From Anoxybacterium sp963668245 (lineage in GTDB: Bacteria; Bacillota; Clostridia; Peptostreptococcales; Anaerovoracaceae): a stretch of 64,000 bases of DNA. The position numbers were made by a program, and so were the translations under genes. The notes under the pieces are model-generated. The model did no database searches and was not told the origin of the DNA. It was given only the letters and a program-made list of their open reading frames with translations. The stretch lies in NCBI GenBank assembly GCA_963668245.2, contig OY764195.2:1736001-1800000 (forward strand), written 5' to 3'. Shown here in pieces: positions 9,022-18,589 of this stretch; positions within the stretch are counted from its first letter, which is position 1, and every line of letters begins with the position of its first letter.

Positions 9022-10668
9022 ATGAAAACAATACATCCAATAATTGAACAGATTTTAAAAATGAGAGGCTTAACTGATTCAGAAGAAATTGAAGAATTTT
9101 TATCAGATAAACCTAGTTTAACATATGATCCATTCCTGCTGAAAGATTTAGAAGCAGGAGTGGATTTCATATTGTCAGCCATAAAAGAAAAAAAGAAGAT
9201 TTGTATTTATGGGGATTATGATGCGGATGGTGTTACTTCCATAAGTTTACTTTGGGAAGTCCTGTCTCATTTGACCAAGGATTTGATTTATTATATCCCT
9301 TCTAGATTTGATGAGGGATATGGTCTCAATAAAGATGCGATTGAGTGGATTCATACAGAAGGAGTTGACCTGATTATCACGGTGGATTGCGGTAGTGTTT
9401 CTTTTGATGAGATAGAATTTGGCAAATCAATAGGACTAGAATTTGTTGTTACGGATCATCATAATATCAATGATAAGCCTGCAAATTGTTTGCTGATTAA
9501 TCCGAAGCAGCAAGACTGCACTTATCCATTTAAACATCTGGCAGGGTGTGGTGTTGCATTTAAACTAGCGCAGGGAATCCAGCGGAAATCAGGACTGACT
9601 AAATCTATTTTGGCAGAGGTATTGGATTTAGTAGCAGTTGGAACCATTGGAGATATTGTTCCTCTAATCGGAGAAAATCGAACTCTAGTGAAATACGGGA
9701 TGCAGATGATTCGGAGCGGAAGAAGACCTGGATTGAAACGATTGTTGGAAGAAGTAGGATTCAAAGCGGAAAATGTGAAATCAGAAAATGTGGCATATAT
9801 TATTGTACCACATCTCAATGCTGCTGGACGAATGTGTGATGCTAAGATAGGCGTAGAATTGTTGAAAAATGAGGATGAAACTGACATTTTGCATCTTGTC
9901 AGTCAATTGGTCAAGTATAATAAAGAGCGAAAAAAAATTCAAGATATTGCCTTCTGTCAGTGCAAAACTCATATAGAATCCACCGAAGAGGGTGATCTTT
10001 TTTATGTACTACAGGAAAAACAAATCCATGAAGGTATAGCTGGTATTGTTGCAGGAAAAATAAAAGAGGAATACGGCAAACCAGCTGTTATTGTGACGGA
10101 GTCAGGACCTGGTTTCTTAAAAGGGACAGGGCGAAGTATAGAAGGAATTAATCTGTATGCTTTGCTAAAAAAGTATGAGCACCTTTTTGTTAAATTTGGA
10201 GGACATGCTGGAGCCTGTGGGTTTTTGATGGCGGAAGCAAACTTTCAGGAGCTTCATGACTGCTTGAATCAAGAGGTTTTATTGCTAGCAAAAGCAAACC
10301 CAAGTTTATTTGATATGACGCAACATGTAGATTTAGAAATGAAAGAAAAGGATTTGAGCATTGAGCTTGTGGAAGCATTGGAATGTTTGGCACCCTTTGG
10401 ATGTCAAAATGAAAGACCAATATTTCAAATCAGAAGGATACTTCCGAAGGGTGTTACTTTTATGGGGGAGAGCAAGCAGCACGTTAGATTTTCGGGGCAA
10501 GGTAATTCTGGGAAGGGTTTAAGTTATATTTTATTTCAGAAAGCCCAATGCTTTTCGGAAATGCTCTTGAACGGAAATCCTGTCGATGTGGCAGGTTACC
10601 CTGATTTAAACCAATGGAATGGGAACGTAAGAATACAAATGGTCTTAAAGACTGTTTCGAATAAATAA
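9022..10668 (+). CDS. recJ: Single-stranded-DNA exonuclease RecJ
   Basis: 548 residues from ATG 9022; the frame extends to an earlier TTG at 9010 but no clear ribosome site favours it. DHH-family motifs are present: YGDYDADGVTS near residue 68 and VTDHHN near 145, with the DHHA1 region around GGHAGACGF. RecJ degrades single-stranded DNA 5' to 3' in RecF-pathway recombination and base-excision repair. The start lies two bases after the M23 gene stop, so translation is probably coupled; the pairing of recJ with ftsEX is positional, with no functional link evident. Confidence 0.9.
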   Translation: MKTIHPIIEQILKMRGLTDSEEIEEFLSDKPSLTYDPFLLKDLEAGVDFILSAIKEKKKICIYGDYDADGVTSISLLWEVLSHLTKDLIYYIPSRFDEGYGLNKDAIEWIHTEGVDLIITVDCGSVSFDEIEFGKSIGLEFVVTDHHNINDKPANCLLINPKQQDCTYPFKHLAGCGVAFKLAQGIQRKSGLTKSILAEVLDLVAVGTIGDIVPLIGENRTLVKYGMQMIRSGRRPGLKRLLEEVGFKAENVKSENVAYIIVPHLNAAGRMCDAKIGVELLKNEDETDILHLVSQLVKYNKERKKIQDIAFCQCKTHIESTEEGDLFYVLQEKQIHEGIAGIVAGKIKEEYGKPAVIVTESGPGFLKGTGRSIEGINLYALLKKYEHLFVKFGGHAGACGFLMAEANFQELHDCLNQEVLLLAKANPSLFDMTQHVDLEMKEKDLSIELVEALECLAPFGCQNERPIFQIRRILPKGVTFMGESKQHVRFSGQGNSGKGLSYILFQKAQCFSEMLLNGNPVDVAGYPDLNQWNGNVRIQMVLKTVSNK

Positions 10669-10692
10669 ATGATAATCCGGGGGGATAATACA

Positions 10693-11877
10693 ATGTTCGT
10701 AATGAAAAAGCGTAATCTAATATTTTTATTGATTGTTGCAGTGCTGGTTGGTGCAATTGGTACTGGTGGTGTTTTTTACTATGCAGCATATCATGCTGGT
10801 GGTTATGTGAAGATTACAAAAGAGGACTATGACAATTACAAAGTATTAGATAATAAATTTGGAAAACTCATCGAGTTGGAAGACTATATCAGTGAACGTT
10901 ATTATATTCCAATTGATGAAGCTCAATTGATGGAGGGTATCTACAAGGGTTTATTTTGGGGGATTGGAGATCCATATTCTTCCTATTTGACAAAAGAAGA
11001 GTATGAAGAAATGATGATTTCTACAACTGGTGAATATCAAGGAATTGGCGTAACCATTGCACCAGATGATCAGGGTATGATTACAGTCATTTCTCCAATT
11101 GATGGATCTCCTGCAGAGCAGGAAGGAATATTGGCAGGCGATAAAATTATATCGGTTGGTGGAGAAAATTATAGTGGAGACACCATTGACCAAGCTGTGG
11201 CAGCAATGCGAGGAAATCCTGGAACAAAAGTCAATTTGACTATATTAAGGGGCACAGAAGAACTGAACTTTCAAATTATCAGAGCCAATATCGTAATGCA
11301 GTCTGTCCGTTCTGAGGTTATGGATGGGAATATAGGCTATATTCGAATTAGCTCATTCGAAGAAAAAACAGCTGACGATTTTAAAGAACAACTTAGAGAT
11401 TTGGAAGTAAAAGGCGTGAGTGGTCTGGTTCTTGATCTTCGGGATAATGGTGGAGGATTGGTGGATGTCAGTGTTAAGGTTGCGGATTTGCTGCTAGATC
11501 AAGGGACTGTAACTTATACGGAAGACCGTCAGGGAAATAAGCAGTATTACGAATCCGAAGCTGGTGCGACAAGCCTGCCTTATGTGGTTTTGGTCAATGG
11601 TGGCACTGCTAGTGCATCTGAAATTATTACTGCTGCCATTAAAGATCATAAAGGTGGCGCTGTTGTCGGGACCATCACCTATGGCAAGGGGATTATTCAG
11701 AGTGTGGAACAACTGCCAGATGGAGATGCGGTCAAACTAACGATCATGCAGTACTTCTCTCCCGACGGCAATATCATTCATAAAGTAGGAATAACTCCCG
11801 ATTATGTAGTTGAAAATCTAAGCACAGATGATACGGATCAACAACTTGCGAAAGCATTAGCATTATTAAAAAAATAG
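10693..11877 (+). CDS. C-terminal processing peptidase, S41 family (CtpA/CtpB-like)
   Basis: 394 residues from ATG 10693, chosen because GGGGGGAT ends seven bases upstream; the frame is open to 10669. An N-terminal membrane anchor (residues about 6-30) is followed by a helical prodomain, a PDZ domain (GIGVTIAPDDQG through LTILRG) and the S41 protease core. The catalytic Ser lies in GTASASEI and the Lys in YGKGIIQ, so the Ser-Lys dyad is intact. These extracytoplasmic proteases trim C-termini of envelope proteins or sporulation factors. Substrate unknown. It is the last gene of the ftsE cluster, ending at a terminator. Confidence 0.9.
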   Translation: MFVMKKRNLIFLLIVAVLVGAIGTGGVFYYAAYHAGGYVKITKEDYDNYKVLDNKFGKLIELEDYISERYYIPIDEAQLMEGIYKGLFWGIGDPYSSYLTKEEYEEMMISTTGEYQGIGVTIAPDDQGMITVISPIDGSPAEQEGILAGDKIISVGGENYSGDTIDQAVAAMRGNPGTKVNLTILRGTEELNFQIIRANIVMQSVRSEVMDGNIGYIRISSFEEKTADDFKEQLRDLEVKGVSGLVLDLRDNGGGLVDVSVKVADLLLDQGTVTYTEDRQGNKQYYESEAGATSLPYVVLVNGGTASASEIITAAIKDHKGGAVVGTITYGKGIIQSVEQLPDGDAVKLTIMQYFSPDGNIIHKVGITPDYVVENLSTDDTDQQLAKALALLKK

Positions 11878-11945
11878 AATGATTCATTCACTTTTATCGA
11901 TTGTGGTTTTCTTAATAGATGAAAAGAAAAAGGACGAATTCAAAA

Positions 11946-11995
11946 GGGAGACTAAAATGGTTTCGTAAGATACCATTTTAGTCTCCCTCTTTTCT
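11946..11995 (+). terminator. Terminator between converging ctpA-like and M20 genes
   Basis: A perfect 16-bp stem (11946-11961 with 11972-11987) is followed by a T-rich tract. On the minus strand the flanking A4 gives a short U-run, so it may serve both genes. Confidence 0.9.
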
Positions 11996-12002
11996 AAAAA
12001 AA

Positions 12003-13151
12003 TTATTCTGATATTACTATCGATTGAAGAATTTTGAGATAAACATCCACACCAGTCTGTAAAACATCTTCTTCAAAATCAAATTGATTATTGTGAAGCG
12101 GTATTTCTGTACCAGTCCCTAAAAACAAAAATAATCCAGGTATTTTTTGTTGGTAAAATGAAAAATCTTCAGACTGCATAAAAGGGGTTTCCATCTCTTG
12201 AAAAGCAAAACCTGATTTTGTTAAGAGTTCTTTCGCCTCTGCGAAAAGAGTCGGATCATTCATCACTGGTGGATATCCTTCTGAGCGGCGAAATGAAAAA
12301 CGACACTGATAAAATTTTTCATATTCATCTGCAATTTCATCGATTCGTCTTAAAATATGATTGCCAGTTTCTTCATGAAAGCTACGTATGGTACCCTCAA
12401 GTGAGGTGATTGCAGAAATTGCATTTCGAACAGAACCGCTGTTCATTTTACCAAATTTCAATAATCGATATTCGGAAGATGGAATTTCAGTTTGCTCCAT
12501 CTCATATAAATCATTCACAAATTTGCATCCGATGGCTAAAGCATCAATTCCTTGGTCTGCATTGGCACAGTGTGCACTTTTTCCATGGATTGTAATGTCT
12601 AGCTCACGGGAGCGTGCCATAAATTCATTGGATCTTGATGCAACCAGATTTTTTTCTAGCATAGGCCATAAATGGAATCCATAGATGCGACTTACGTTAA
12701 ATCTTGACAAGATACCAGAATCACAAATGTCTTTTGCGCCGCCTACCGTTTCTTCAGCAGGTTGAAAAATTAATAGCACATTGTGATCCAGTGTATGAAT
12801 CATTTTATCTAATTCTTGTGCCAAACCAAGGAGCATTGCCATGTGACCGTCATGACCACACGCATGCATCATGCCTTCATGTAAAGAACAATACGAAGCA
12901 CCGGTTTCTTCTCTTACCGGCAAAGCATCCATATCACTTCTGACGGCGACGGTATGAGTGCGAGGCGTAGCCATTCCACCTAAGCCCTGGGACTGGAAAA
13001 AAGCACAAACACCAGTTTTACATACCTCAACGACTTCACAAGAAAGAGGTCGTAATTGTTCTAAAATGTATTCCTTTGTCTTATATAGTTCGTATCCCAA
13101 TTCAGGAATACGATGAAGATCTTGACGATATTTCTGTAATAAATCTTGCAT
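12003..13151 (-). CDS. M20D amidohydrolase/aminoacylase; candidate N-acetyl-diaminopimelate deacetylase
   Basis: 382 residues. The opening DLHRIPELGYE and metal-binding MHACGHDGHMAM and FQPAEE motifs place it in the M20D group of N-acyl-amino-acid amidohydrolases. It has its own divergent promoter and lies just upstream of the lysine-riboswitch operon. That operon carries dapH (acetyl branch) but no deacetylase. In Bacillus the deacetylase of the acetyl branch (YkuR/DapL) is an M20D protein next to dapH, so this enzyme is a reasonable candidate for that step. M20D enzymes are numerous and substrate cannot be read from sequence, so the assignment is an inference. Confidence 0.85.
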   Translation of the reverse strand: MQDLLQKYRQDLHRIPELGYELYKTKEYILEQLRPLSCEVVEVCKTGVCAFFQSQGLGGMATPRTHTVAVRSDMDALPVREETGASYCSLHEGMMHACGHDGHMAMLLGLAQELDKMIHTLDHNVLLIFQPAEETVGGAKDICDSGILSRFNVSRIYGFHLWPMLEKNLVASRSNEFMARSRELDITIHGKSAHCANADQGIDALAIGCKFVNDLYEMEQTEIPSSEYRLLKFGKMNSGSVRNAISAITSLEGTIRSFHEETGNHILRRIDEIADEYEKFYQCRFSFRRSEGYPPVMNDPTLFAEAKELLTKSGFAFQEMETPFMQSEDFSFYQQKIPGLFLFLGTGTEIPLHNNQFDFEEDVLQTGVDVYLKILQSIVISE

Positions 13152-13229
13152 TGAAATAAGCCTTTCTAAAAAGATTCAAGAAAAAATTGTCTGATTGGGG
13201 CATAATTATAAATTACTTTACTATTTGAC

Positions 13230-13258
13230 ACTATAGAGTAGAACACCTTATTAGTCAA
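13230..13258 (-). promoter_or_regulatory. Promoter of the M20 gene
   Basis: On the minus strand TTGACT (13253-13258) and TATAGT (13230-13235) are 17 bases apart, about 80 bases upstream of the M20 start codon. Confidence 0.7.
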
Positions 13259-13323
13259 GGGTTTCAGGTTTTTTTGTGGGGTTGTATTGATTATTTTCCT
13301 ACTTATTTATTATTCAGCGGTGG

Positions 13324-13352
13324 TTGACGAACGGTTTGCCCACTTCTATAAT
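13324..13352 (+). promoter_or_regulatory. Promoter of the DsrE-like gene
   Basis: TTGACG (13324-13329), 17-base spacer, TATAAT (13347-13352). The downstream ATG has AAGGAG seven bases upstream. Confidence 0.8.
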
Positions 13353-13393
13353 ATCCCTATACGATATGGCATATATGGTAAAGGAGAACTGGT

Positions 13394-13735
13394 ATGATTG
13401 ATAAATTAACAGTGCTATGGACATCTGATGATGAAGAAACTGCTTTAAATATGATTTTAATGTACTTATTAAAGTCAAATACCAATGGTTGGTGGAAGGA
13501 ATGTAATTTGATTACCTGGGGGCCATCAAACAAATTGCTTTGTAGCAGTAAACTTGTTCAAGAGCAGGTTCGGGCATGTATGGAACAAGGTGTCAAGATG
13601 TATGCTTGCCAGAGGTGTGCTGAAAAATACGAATTGGTAGATCAAATCACGAATATGGGGATAGAACTCAAACTGATGGGTGAACCGTTTACAGAATTTT
13701 TGAAGGATGAAACCACGAGAGTAATTACGATTTAA
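13394..13735 (+). CDS. DsrE-like small protein
   Basis: 113 residues, starting at ATG with AAGGAG upstream. The pattern LTVLWTSDDEETALNMI at the N-terminus and MYACQRCAEKYELVDQI near residue 75 resembles the cytoplasmic DsrE/DsrF-like family found alone in many anaerobes. The two Cys of ACQRC are the only obvious reactive residues; DsrE-type proteins can carry persulfide sulfur on a Cys at about this place. It has its own promoter, with no sulfur-metabolism neighbours, so sulfur transfer is only a family-level guess. Confidence 0.7.
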   Translation: MIDKLTVLWTSDDEETALNMILMYLLKSNTNGWWKECNLITWGPSNKLLCSSKLVQEQVRACMEQGVKMYACQRCAEKYELVDQITNMGIELKLMGEPFTEFLKDETTRVITI

Positions 13736-13853
13736 GAAAGTCTTTTCGAGGTGATAAGAACAGAAGTAGTAGAGTAATCAGAGGTGATGGGAAGAAGACC
13801 CCGTGTATTTGCGGAACTGATTGATAAATTTTGAATGAAACCCGAAAAACAAC

Positions 13854-13882
13854 TTGCAATGTCATAATAAATAGAGTAAAAT
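13854..13882 (+). promoter_or_regulatory. Promoter of the lysine operon
   Basis: TTGCAA (13854-13859), 17-base spacer, TAAAAT (13877-13882). Transcription would begin about ten bases before the riboswitch P1 helix. Confidence 0.7.
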
Positions 13883-13897
13883 AAAATAATTAATGTT

Positions 13898-14050
13898 GAT
13901 AGAGGTTGCGAAGCAAAAGAAAAAATGAAGAGCCGGCAGGCTTTGACTCATTTTGGAGGTATCCTTCGCCGAATCCAATGATTAGGCATAATGATTGGGT
14001 GGGTTCATGGTAAAGAGCCATGAGACTGCTACGTTTGTAGGCGTGCTATC
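13898..14050 (+). promoter_or_regulatory. Lysine riboswitch (L-box) aptamer
   Basis: The start GATAGAGGTTGCGAAG and the later GCCGAATC element match the conserved core of lysine riboswitches; GATAG at 13898 pairs with CTATC at 14046 as P1. Size (about 153 bases), the terminator downstream and the lysA-lysC-dapF-dapA-dapH operon behind it all agree. Lysine binding should favour the downstream terminator. The 13736-13897 stretch before it holds only the promoter. Confidence 0.9.
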
Positions 14051-14104
14051 CTTAATGACGAATGAATATTGTGGAAACAATATGTTTGATTGTTTCTGTA
14101 TTTT

Positions 14105-14137
14105 AGTCAGTAAGGTATGCTTACTGGCTTTTTTTAT
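14105..14137 (+). terminator. Regulated terminator of the lysine riboswitch
   Basis: AGTCAGTAAG (14105-14114) pairs with CTTACTGGCT (14120-14129, one G-U), followed by seven or more T. Placed 55 bases after the aptamer and about 140 bases before lysA, it is the likely expression platform. Confidence 0.9.
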
Positions 14138-14274
14138 TATTCTGCCAATATTGCTTTGTGATCTAGACAGAACATCATGAAAAACCATCTTCGTGGTAAC
14201 CTGTGGATGACATGATAAAAATAGATTGGTTTCAAAAAACAAAAACACAAATCAGAATAGATGAGGTGCTAGAA

Positions 14275-15576
14275 ATGAAAAATATGAAAGTAAACAATGG
14301 AATTTTAGAAATCGGTGGTGTTTCAGTCACAGACCTAGCTGAAAAATGTGGAACTCCTTTATTTGTGTATGATGAGGCTGAATTAGATGAAAAGATGATG
14401 ACTTTTCAGAAAAGTTTTCAATCAGACATTTTTCAAACTCAGGTAATATATGCATCCAAGGCGTTTACCTGTAAAGCGATGCTGACAAAATTGAACGGAT
14501 ACGGTTTTGGATTAGATGTAGTAAGTGGTGGTGAATTATACCTTGCAAGAGAATCGGGATTTCCAATGGCAGAGATATATTTTCATGGCAACAATAAGCT
14601 TCCGGAAGAACTGAGAATGGCACTGGAACTTGGTTGTGGAACTGTGATTGTTGATAACCTGATGGAGTGTGAAGAACTCATCTCCTTATCAAAAGAGATG
14701 AAAAAAAGTGTGAAGGTCATTATCCGTGTGAATCCAGGTATTACAGCACATACCCATAAATATATTATAACTGGAGATTTGGATTCCAAGTTTGGTGTGA
14801 CCATTCATAAAGAAACTATGATTCTTGATATGATAAAGAAGTGTCAGGAGAATAAATATACTGTTTTCCAAGGATTCCATGTGCATATTGGCTCTCAAAT
14901 TTTTGACTTAGCGGCATTTGATGCGGCGATTGAAGTGATGGTAACGTATCTGAAATCAATGAAAGAAAAACATGGGGTGGAAACAAAGATACTTGATATC
15001 GGAGGCGGATTTGGGGTACGGTACACAAATGAAGATGAACCGAGAGAAATTCAAGAGGTTTGTCAGCGTATTGTTAAAAAATGTGAATCTGAACTGAAAA
15101 AAAACCAACTAACAATAGAAAAATTAATGATAGAACCGGGGAGATCCATGGTGGCCGAATCTGGCTGTACATTATATACGGTTGGATATCAAAAAGAAAC
15201 ACCAAACAAGTCATACATTTTTATTGATGGAGGAATGACAGATAACATCCGTGTTGCTCTCTATCAAGCAAAATATGACTGTGATTTAGCAAATAAAATG
15301 GATGCACCAAAAGATAAACTGTATTCTGTAGCAGGAAAATGTTGTGAATCTGGAGACATACTCGTGGAAGGATATCCATTACCAGAAGCGGAAATGAACG
15401 ATTTGCTAGTCATGTATAGCACAGGTGCTTATGGATATTCCATGTCAAATAATTATAATCGTATCGGAAAACCTGCTGTGATTTTTGCCAAAGATGGGAA
15501 TGCGCGGTTGGTATTGAAGAGAGAGACTTACAAAGATCAATTACGTTTTGAATCAGATGAGGAGGTAATCGTATGA
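14275..15576 (+). CDS. lysA: Diaminopimelate decarboxylase
   Basis: 433 residues from ATG 14275, chosen because GAGGTG lies six bases upstream; an in-frame GTG at 14203 would add 24 atypical residues. The PLP-binding YASKAFTCKAM segment (Schiff-base Lys), HVHIGSQI, the glycine-rich DIGGGFGV and the CCESGDIL catalytic Cys region are all present, as in group IV decarboxylases. It makes L-lysine from meso-diaminopimelate. It is the first gene after the lysine riboswitch and its TGA overlaps the lysC ATG as ATGA. Confidence 0.95.
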   Translation: MKNMKVNNGILEIGGVSVTDLAEKCGTPLFVYDEAELDEKMMTFQKSFQSDIFQTQVIYASKAFTCKAMLTKLNGYGFGLDVVSGGELYLARESGFPMAEIYFHGNNKLPEELRMALELGCGTVIVDNLMECEELISLSKEMKKSVKVIIRVNPGITAHTHKYIITGDLDSKFGVTIHKETMILDMIKKCQENKYTVFQGFHVHIGSQIFDLAAFDAAIEVMVTYLKSMKEKHGVETKILDIGGGFGVRYTNEDEPREIQEVCQRIVKKCESELKKNQLTIEKLMIEPGRSMVAESGCTLYTVGYQKETPNKSYIFIDGGMTDNIRVALYQAKYDCDLANKMDAPKDKLYSVAGKCCESGDILVEGYPLPEAEMNDLLVMYSTGAYGYSMSNNYNRIGKPAVIFAKDGNARLVLKRETYKDQLRFESDEEVIV

Positions 15577-16778
15577 ACGTAGTACAAAAGTATGGTGGAA
15601 CTAGTTTGGACAGTATGGAGAAAATTCGGCAAGTTGCGAAACACATTGCTTCCTTTCGAAAACCTGAAGACGGAATTGTAATCGTGGCCAGCGCAATGGG
15701 CGGAACAACAGATGAACTTCTTTCTTTAGCCAAAGAAGCTGGTGAAAATATTCCAAAAAGAGAGTTGGATGCACTCCTTGCAACGGGCGAGCAAAAAACG
15801 GTAGCCTTGCTTGCTATTGCACTTCAAAACATGGATGTTCCTGCTGTATCCATGACTGGATTTCAGTCAGGATTTATCACAACAGATCATCACAATAAAG
15901 CAAGAATTAAAGAAATCAATACAGAACGAACAGAGCAGTATCTGAAAGAAGGAAAGGTCGTTGTACTCACTGGATTTCAGGGGATTAGTGAAGAAGGGGA
16001 TATCACAACACTAGGTCGGGGTGGCTCTGATACAACAGCTGTTGCAATTGCGGCGCAGCTAGGCTGGGACTGTGAAATTTATACAGATGTAGATGCAATT
16101 TATACAACAGATCCAAAAGTATATCCCAAAGCAAAGAAATTATCTCATATCACTTATGAAGAGATGATGGAACTATCTTCTGGAGGTACTGGAATTTTAG
16201 AAACGAGAAGTGTAGAAATCGCTAAGAAATACAATGTAAAATTATATATTGGCAAATCGCTTGAAACAGATAAAAGAAAGGGGACTTATGTAATGAATGA
16301 TAGTATTTATATTGAAGATATGCCGGTAACTGGCATTAGTATATCCGATGACTGCTCTATTTACTCCTTAAAGAATATGGAGAATGATGGTGTTGCCATT
16401 GCAAAATTATTTCAATTGCTTGCAAACCTTCACATTAATGTGGATATGATCTCTAAACAGACCTACGGAGAAAACAAATGTACAGTCACCTTTAGCTGTA
16501 CAGATGCACAGGCAAAGGATCTTGATACAGCAATTGAAAATCACGAAATTTTAAACGAAATTGCCATCGAAAAGCAACCAAATTTGTCGATTCTATCTTT
16601 GGTTGGAGTTGGAATGGCTACTGCTACTGGTGTTGCAAGTAAAGTCTTTTCGATTCTTGCACAAGAAGGCATTATGTACTACCAAATTACTACTTCTGAG
16701 ATTTCTATCTCTGTGACAGTAAGCAGAGATGAAAAAATCAAAGCCGTTATTGCACTATGTGAGGCATTTGGTTTGTAA
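15573..16778 (+). CDS. lysC: Aspartate kinase
   Basis: 401 residues. The N-terminal VQKYGGTSL kinase motif, the FQGISEEGDITTLGRGGSD segment and two C-terminal ACT repeats are all seen, the normal layout of monofunctional aspartokinases. It phosphorylates aspartate as the first step of lysine, threonine and methionine synthesis. The ACT repeats normally bind lysine or threonine for feedback control, adding protein-level control to the riboswitch. GAGGAGG lies upstream within lysA. Stop and dapF start overlap as TAATG. Confidence 0.95.
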   Translation: MNVVQKYGGTSLDSMEKIRQVAKHIASFRKPEDGIVIVASAMGGTTDELLSLAKEAGENIPKRELDALLATGEQKTVALLAIALQNMDVPAVSMTGFQSGFITTDHHNKARIKEINTERTEQYLKEGKVVVLTGFQGISEEGDITTLGRGGSDTTAVAIAAQLGWDCEIYTDVDAIYTTDPKVYPKAKKLSHITYEEMMELSSGGTGILETRSVEIAKKYNVKLYIGKSLETDKRKGTYVMNDSIYIEDMPVTGISISDDCSIYSLKNMENDGVAIAKLFQLLANLHINVDMISKQTYGENKCTVTFSCTDAQAKDLDTAIENHEILNEIAIEKQPNLSILSLVGVGMATATGVASKVFSILAQEGIMYYQITTSEISISVTVSRDEKIKAVIALCEAFGL

Positions 16779-17623
16779 TGATGATTGATTTTGCGAAATA
16801 CCACGGTTGTGGTAACGACTTTATTATTTTGACAGAGCAGCAGGCTGGCAATCGTGACTATGCTGAACTTGCAATCAACATGTGCCATAGAACCCTCGGC
16901 ATAGGTGCAGATGGATTGATAATCGTCAAGGAGGAACCACTTGAAATGGTATTCTATAACAGCGATGGAAGCCGAGCTCCAATGTGCGGCAATGGCATTC
17001 GATGCTTTGCAAAGTATTGCTATGATGAAAAAATCCGAATGGAGTTAGAATATCTTGTGGAAACCCTTGCCGGCATCATGGGCGTGAGAGTGGTTAGTGT
17101 GGATCCTTTTCTTGTTGAGATTAAAATGGGAAAACCGGATTTCTGGCCAGGTCAATGTAAAATAGATACAACGGAACAAGATTTTCTAAAAAAATCACTG
17201 CCGCTGAAGGATGAACTCAGAGAAGTCAGCAGTTGTTTTATGGGTACCATTCATACGGTCACATGGCTTGATTCGTTGGAAAACACTGACTTAGAACGAC
17301 TGGGAGAACAAATTTCAAACCATCCAATCTACCAAGAGAAAACCAATGTGAATATGGTAGAGGTTATTGATCGCAATACACTTAAGCTGATGACATTTGA
17401 ACGAGGTGCTGGCATGACATACGCATGTGGTACTGGTGCTTGCGCTAGTGTTGTGATAGGCGTATTAGAAAACAAATGTGAAAAAGAAGTCGATGTAGTA
17501 TTGCCATATGGTACGCTGCATATCGCCCAAAAAGAAGATGATGAAGTGTTTATGACAGGACCTGCGGTACGGATAGGGCAGGGCTGTTTTGAAGAGATAG
17601 AAGGGAGAAATACCAATGATTAG
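16778..17623 (+). CDS. dapF: Diaminopimelate epimerase
   Basis: 281 residues. The two catalytic-cysteine motifs are present: MCGNGIRCF near residue 74 and YACGTGACAS near 216, as in all DapF. It converts LL- to meso-diaminopimelate for lysine and peptidoglycan. The frame offers two adjacent ATG codons (16778, 16781). Its last eight bases overlap dapA, so lysC-dapF-dapA are tightly coupled. Confidence 0.95.
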   Translation: MMIDFAKYHGCGNDFIILTEQQAGNRDYAELAINMCHRTLGIGADGLIIVKEEPLEMVFYNSDGSRAPMCGNGIRCFAKYCYDEKIRMELEYLVETLAGIMGVRVVSVDPFLVEIKMGKPDFWPGQCKIDTTEQDFLKKSLPLKDELREVSSCFMGTIHTVTWLDSLENTDLERLGEQISNHPIYQEKTNVNMVEVIDRNTLKLMTFERGAGMTYACGTGACASVVIGVLENKCEKEVDVVLPYGTLHIAQKEDDEVFMTGPAVRIGQGCFEEIEGRNTND

Positions 17624-18512
17624 AGGATCTATCGTTGCGTTAATCACACCATTTCATGAAGATGGGAGTGTCAATTTAGAAAAATTAAGAGAACTTGTGC
17701 TATGGCATATTGAACAGGGCACAGATGGACTTTGTGTTTTAGGAACAACGGCTGAAACCCCAGCGTTGACAGTGACCGAGAGAGATCAGATAGTTGAGGT
17801 TTGTGTTGAAGCTGCAAATAAAAATATTCCAATTATCGTTGGCAGCGGTTCTAACAATACCTTGGTAGCCAAAGAGCAAAGTATCAAATATGAAGCAATG
17901 GGTGCGGATGGTTTGCTTGTAATCACACCATATTATAATAAGACAAATAAAGCTGGGATGATTTATCACTTTACTGAAATTGCAAATGCTGTGAATATCC
18001 CAATTATTCTTTATAATGTACCAGGTAGAACGGGATGCAGCTTAACGTATGAAGCATTAAAAGAATTGAGTACACATAAAAATATTGTTGGAATCAAAGA
18101 AGCCAGCGGTGATATTTCATTTGTGGCTAAAATTGCTAGATTGGCAGGAGATGGGTTTTCTTTATTCTCTGGAAATGATGATATGATTATCCCTTTGATG
18201 TCAGTGGGTGGTTCTGGGGTTATTTCGGTTGCTGCAAATATTATCCCTGCTGAAATGCATAAAATGACAATGGCATATCTAAATGGAGATGTGGAAACTG
18301 CTCGCCAGATGCAGCTGAAATATTTAGAATTTATCAATGCACTATTTATTGAAACAAATCCAATCCCAGTAAAAGAAGCTATGAATATGATGGGGATGAA
18401 TGTTGGTAAATACAGACTACCACTTTATGAAATGGAAGAAAGTGCAAAAGAGTTTTTAAGAGAAACTATGGATGTAATTGTTCCAGAAAATAGAATTTTG
18501 CATGCTGTGTAA
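17616..18512 (+). CDS. dapA: 4-hydroxy-tetrahydrodipicolinate synthase
   Basis: 298 residues with the DapA signatures: GTTAETPAL near residue 43, IILYNVPGRTGCSL near 130 (catalytic Tyr) and GIKEASGD near 160 (Schiff-base Lys). It condenses pyruvate with aspartate semialdehyde. The usual partner dapB (reductase) and asd are not in the window. The reading frame starts within the end of dapF, with GAAGGGAG upstream as ribosome site. Confidence 0.95.
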   Translation: MIRGSIVALITPFHEDGSVNLEKLRELVLWHIEQGTDGLCVLGTTAETPALTVTERDQIVEVCVEAANKNIPIIVGSGSNNTLVAKEQSIKYEAMGADGLLVITPYYNKTNKAGMIYHFTEIANAVNIPIILYNVPGRTGCSLTYEALKELSTHKNIVGIKEASGDISFVAKIARLAGDGFSLFSGNDDMIIPLMSVGGSGVISVAANIIPAEMHKMTMAYLNGDVETARQMQLKYLEFINALFIETNPIPVKEAMNMMGMNVGKYRLPLYEMEESAKEFLRETMDVIVPENRILHAV

Positions 18513-18589
18513 AGTCAGATATCGCTTAGGATACATTGTAAAACCAATGGTATCCAAAAAATCAAGACAAGAAAAAACGAGGTATTAGA

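Noticed and set aside
18513..18589. Terminator between dapA and dapH
   Set aside because: A GGATAC/GTATCC hairpin is present but is followed by A-rich, not T-rich, sequence.
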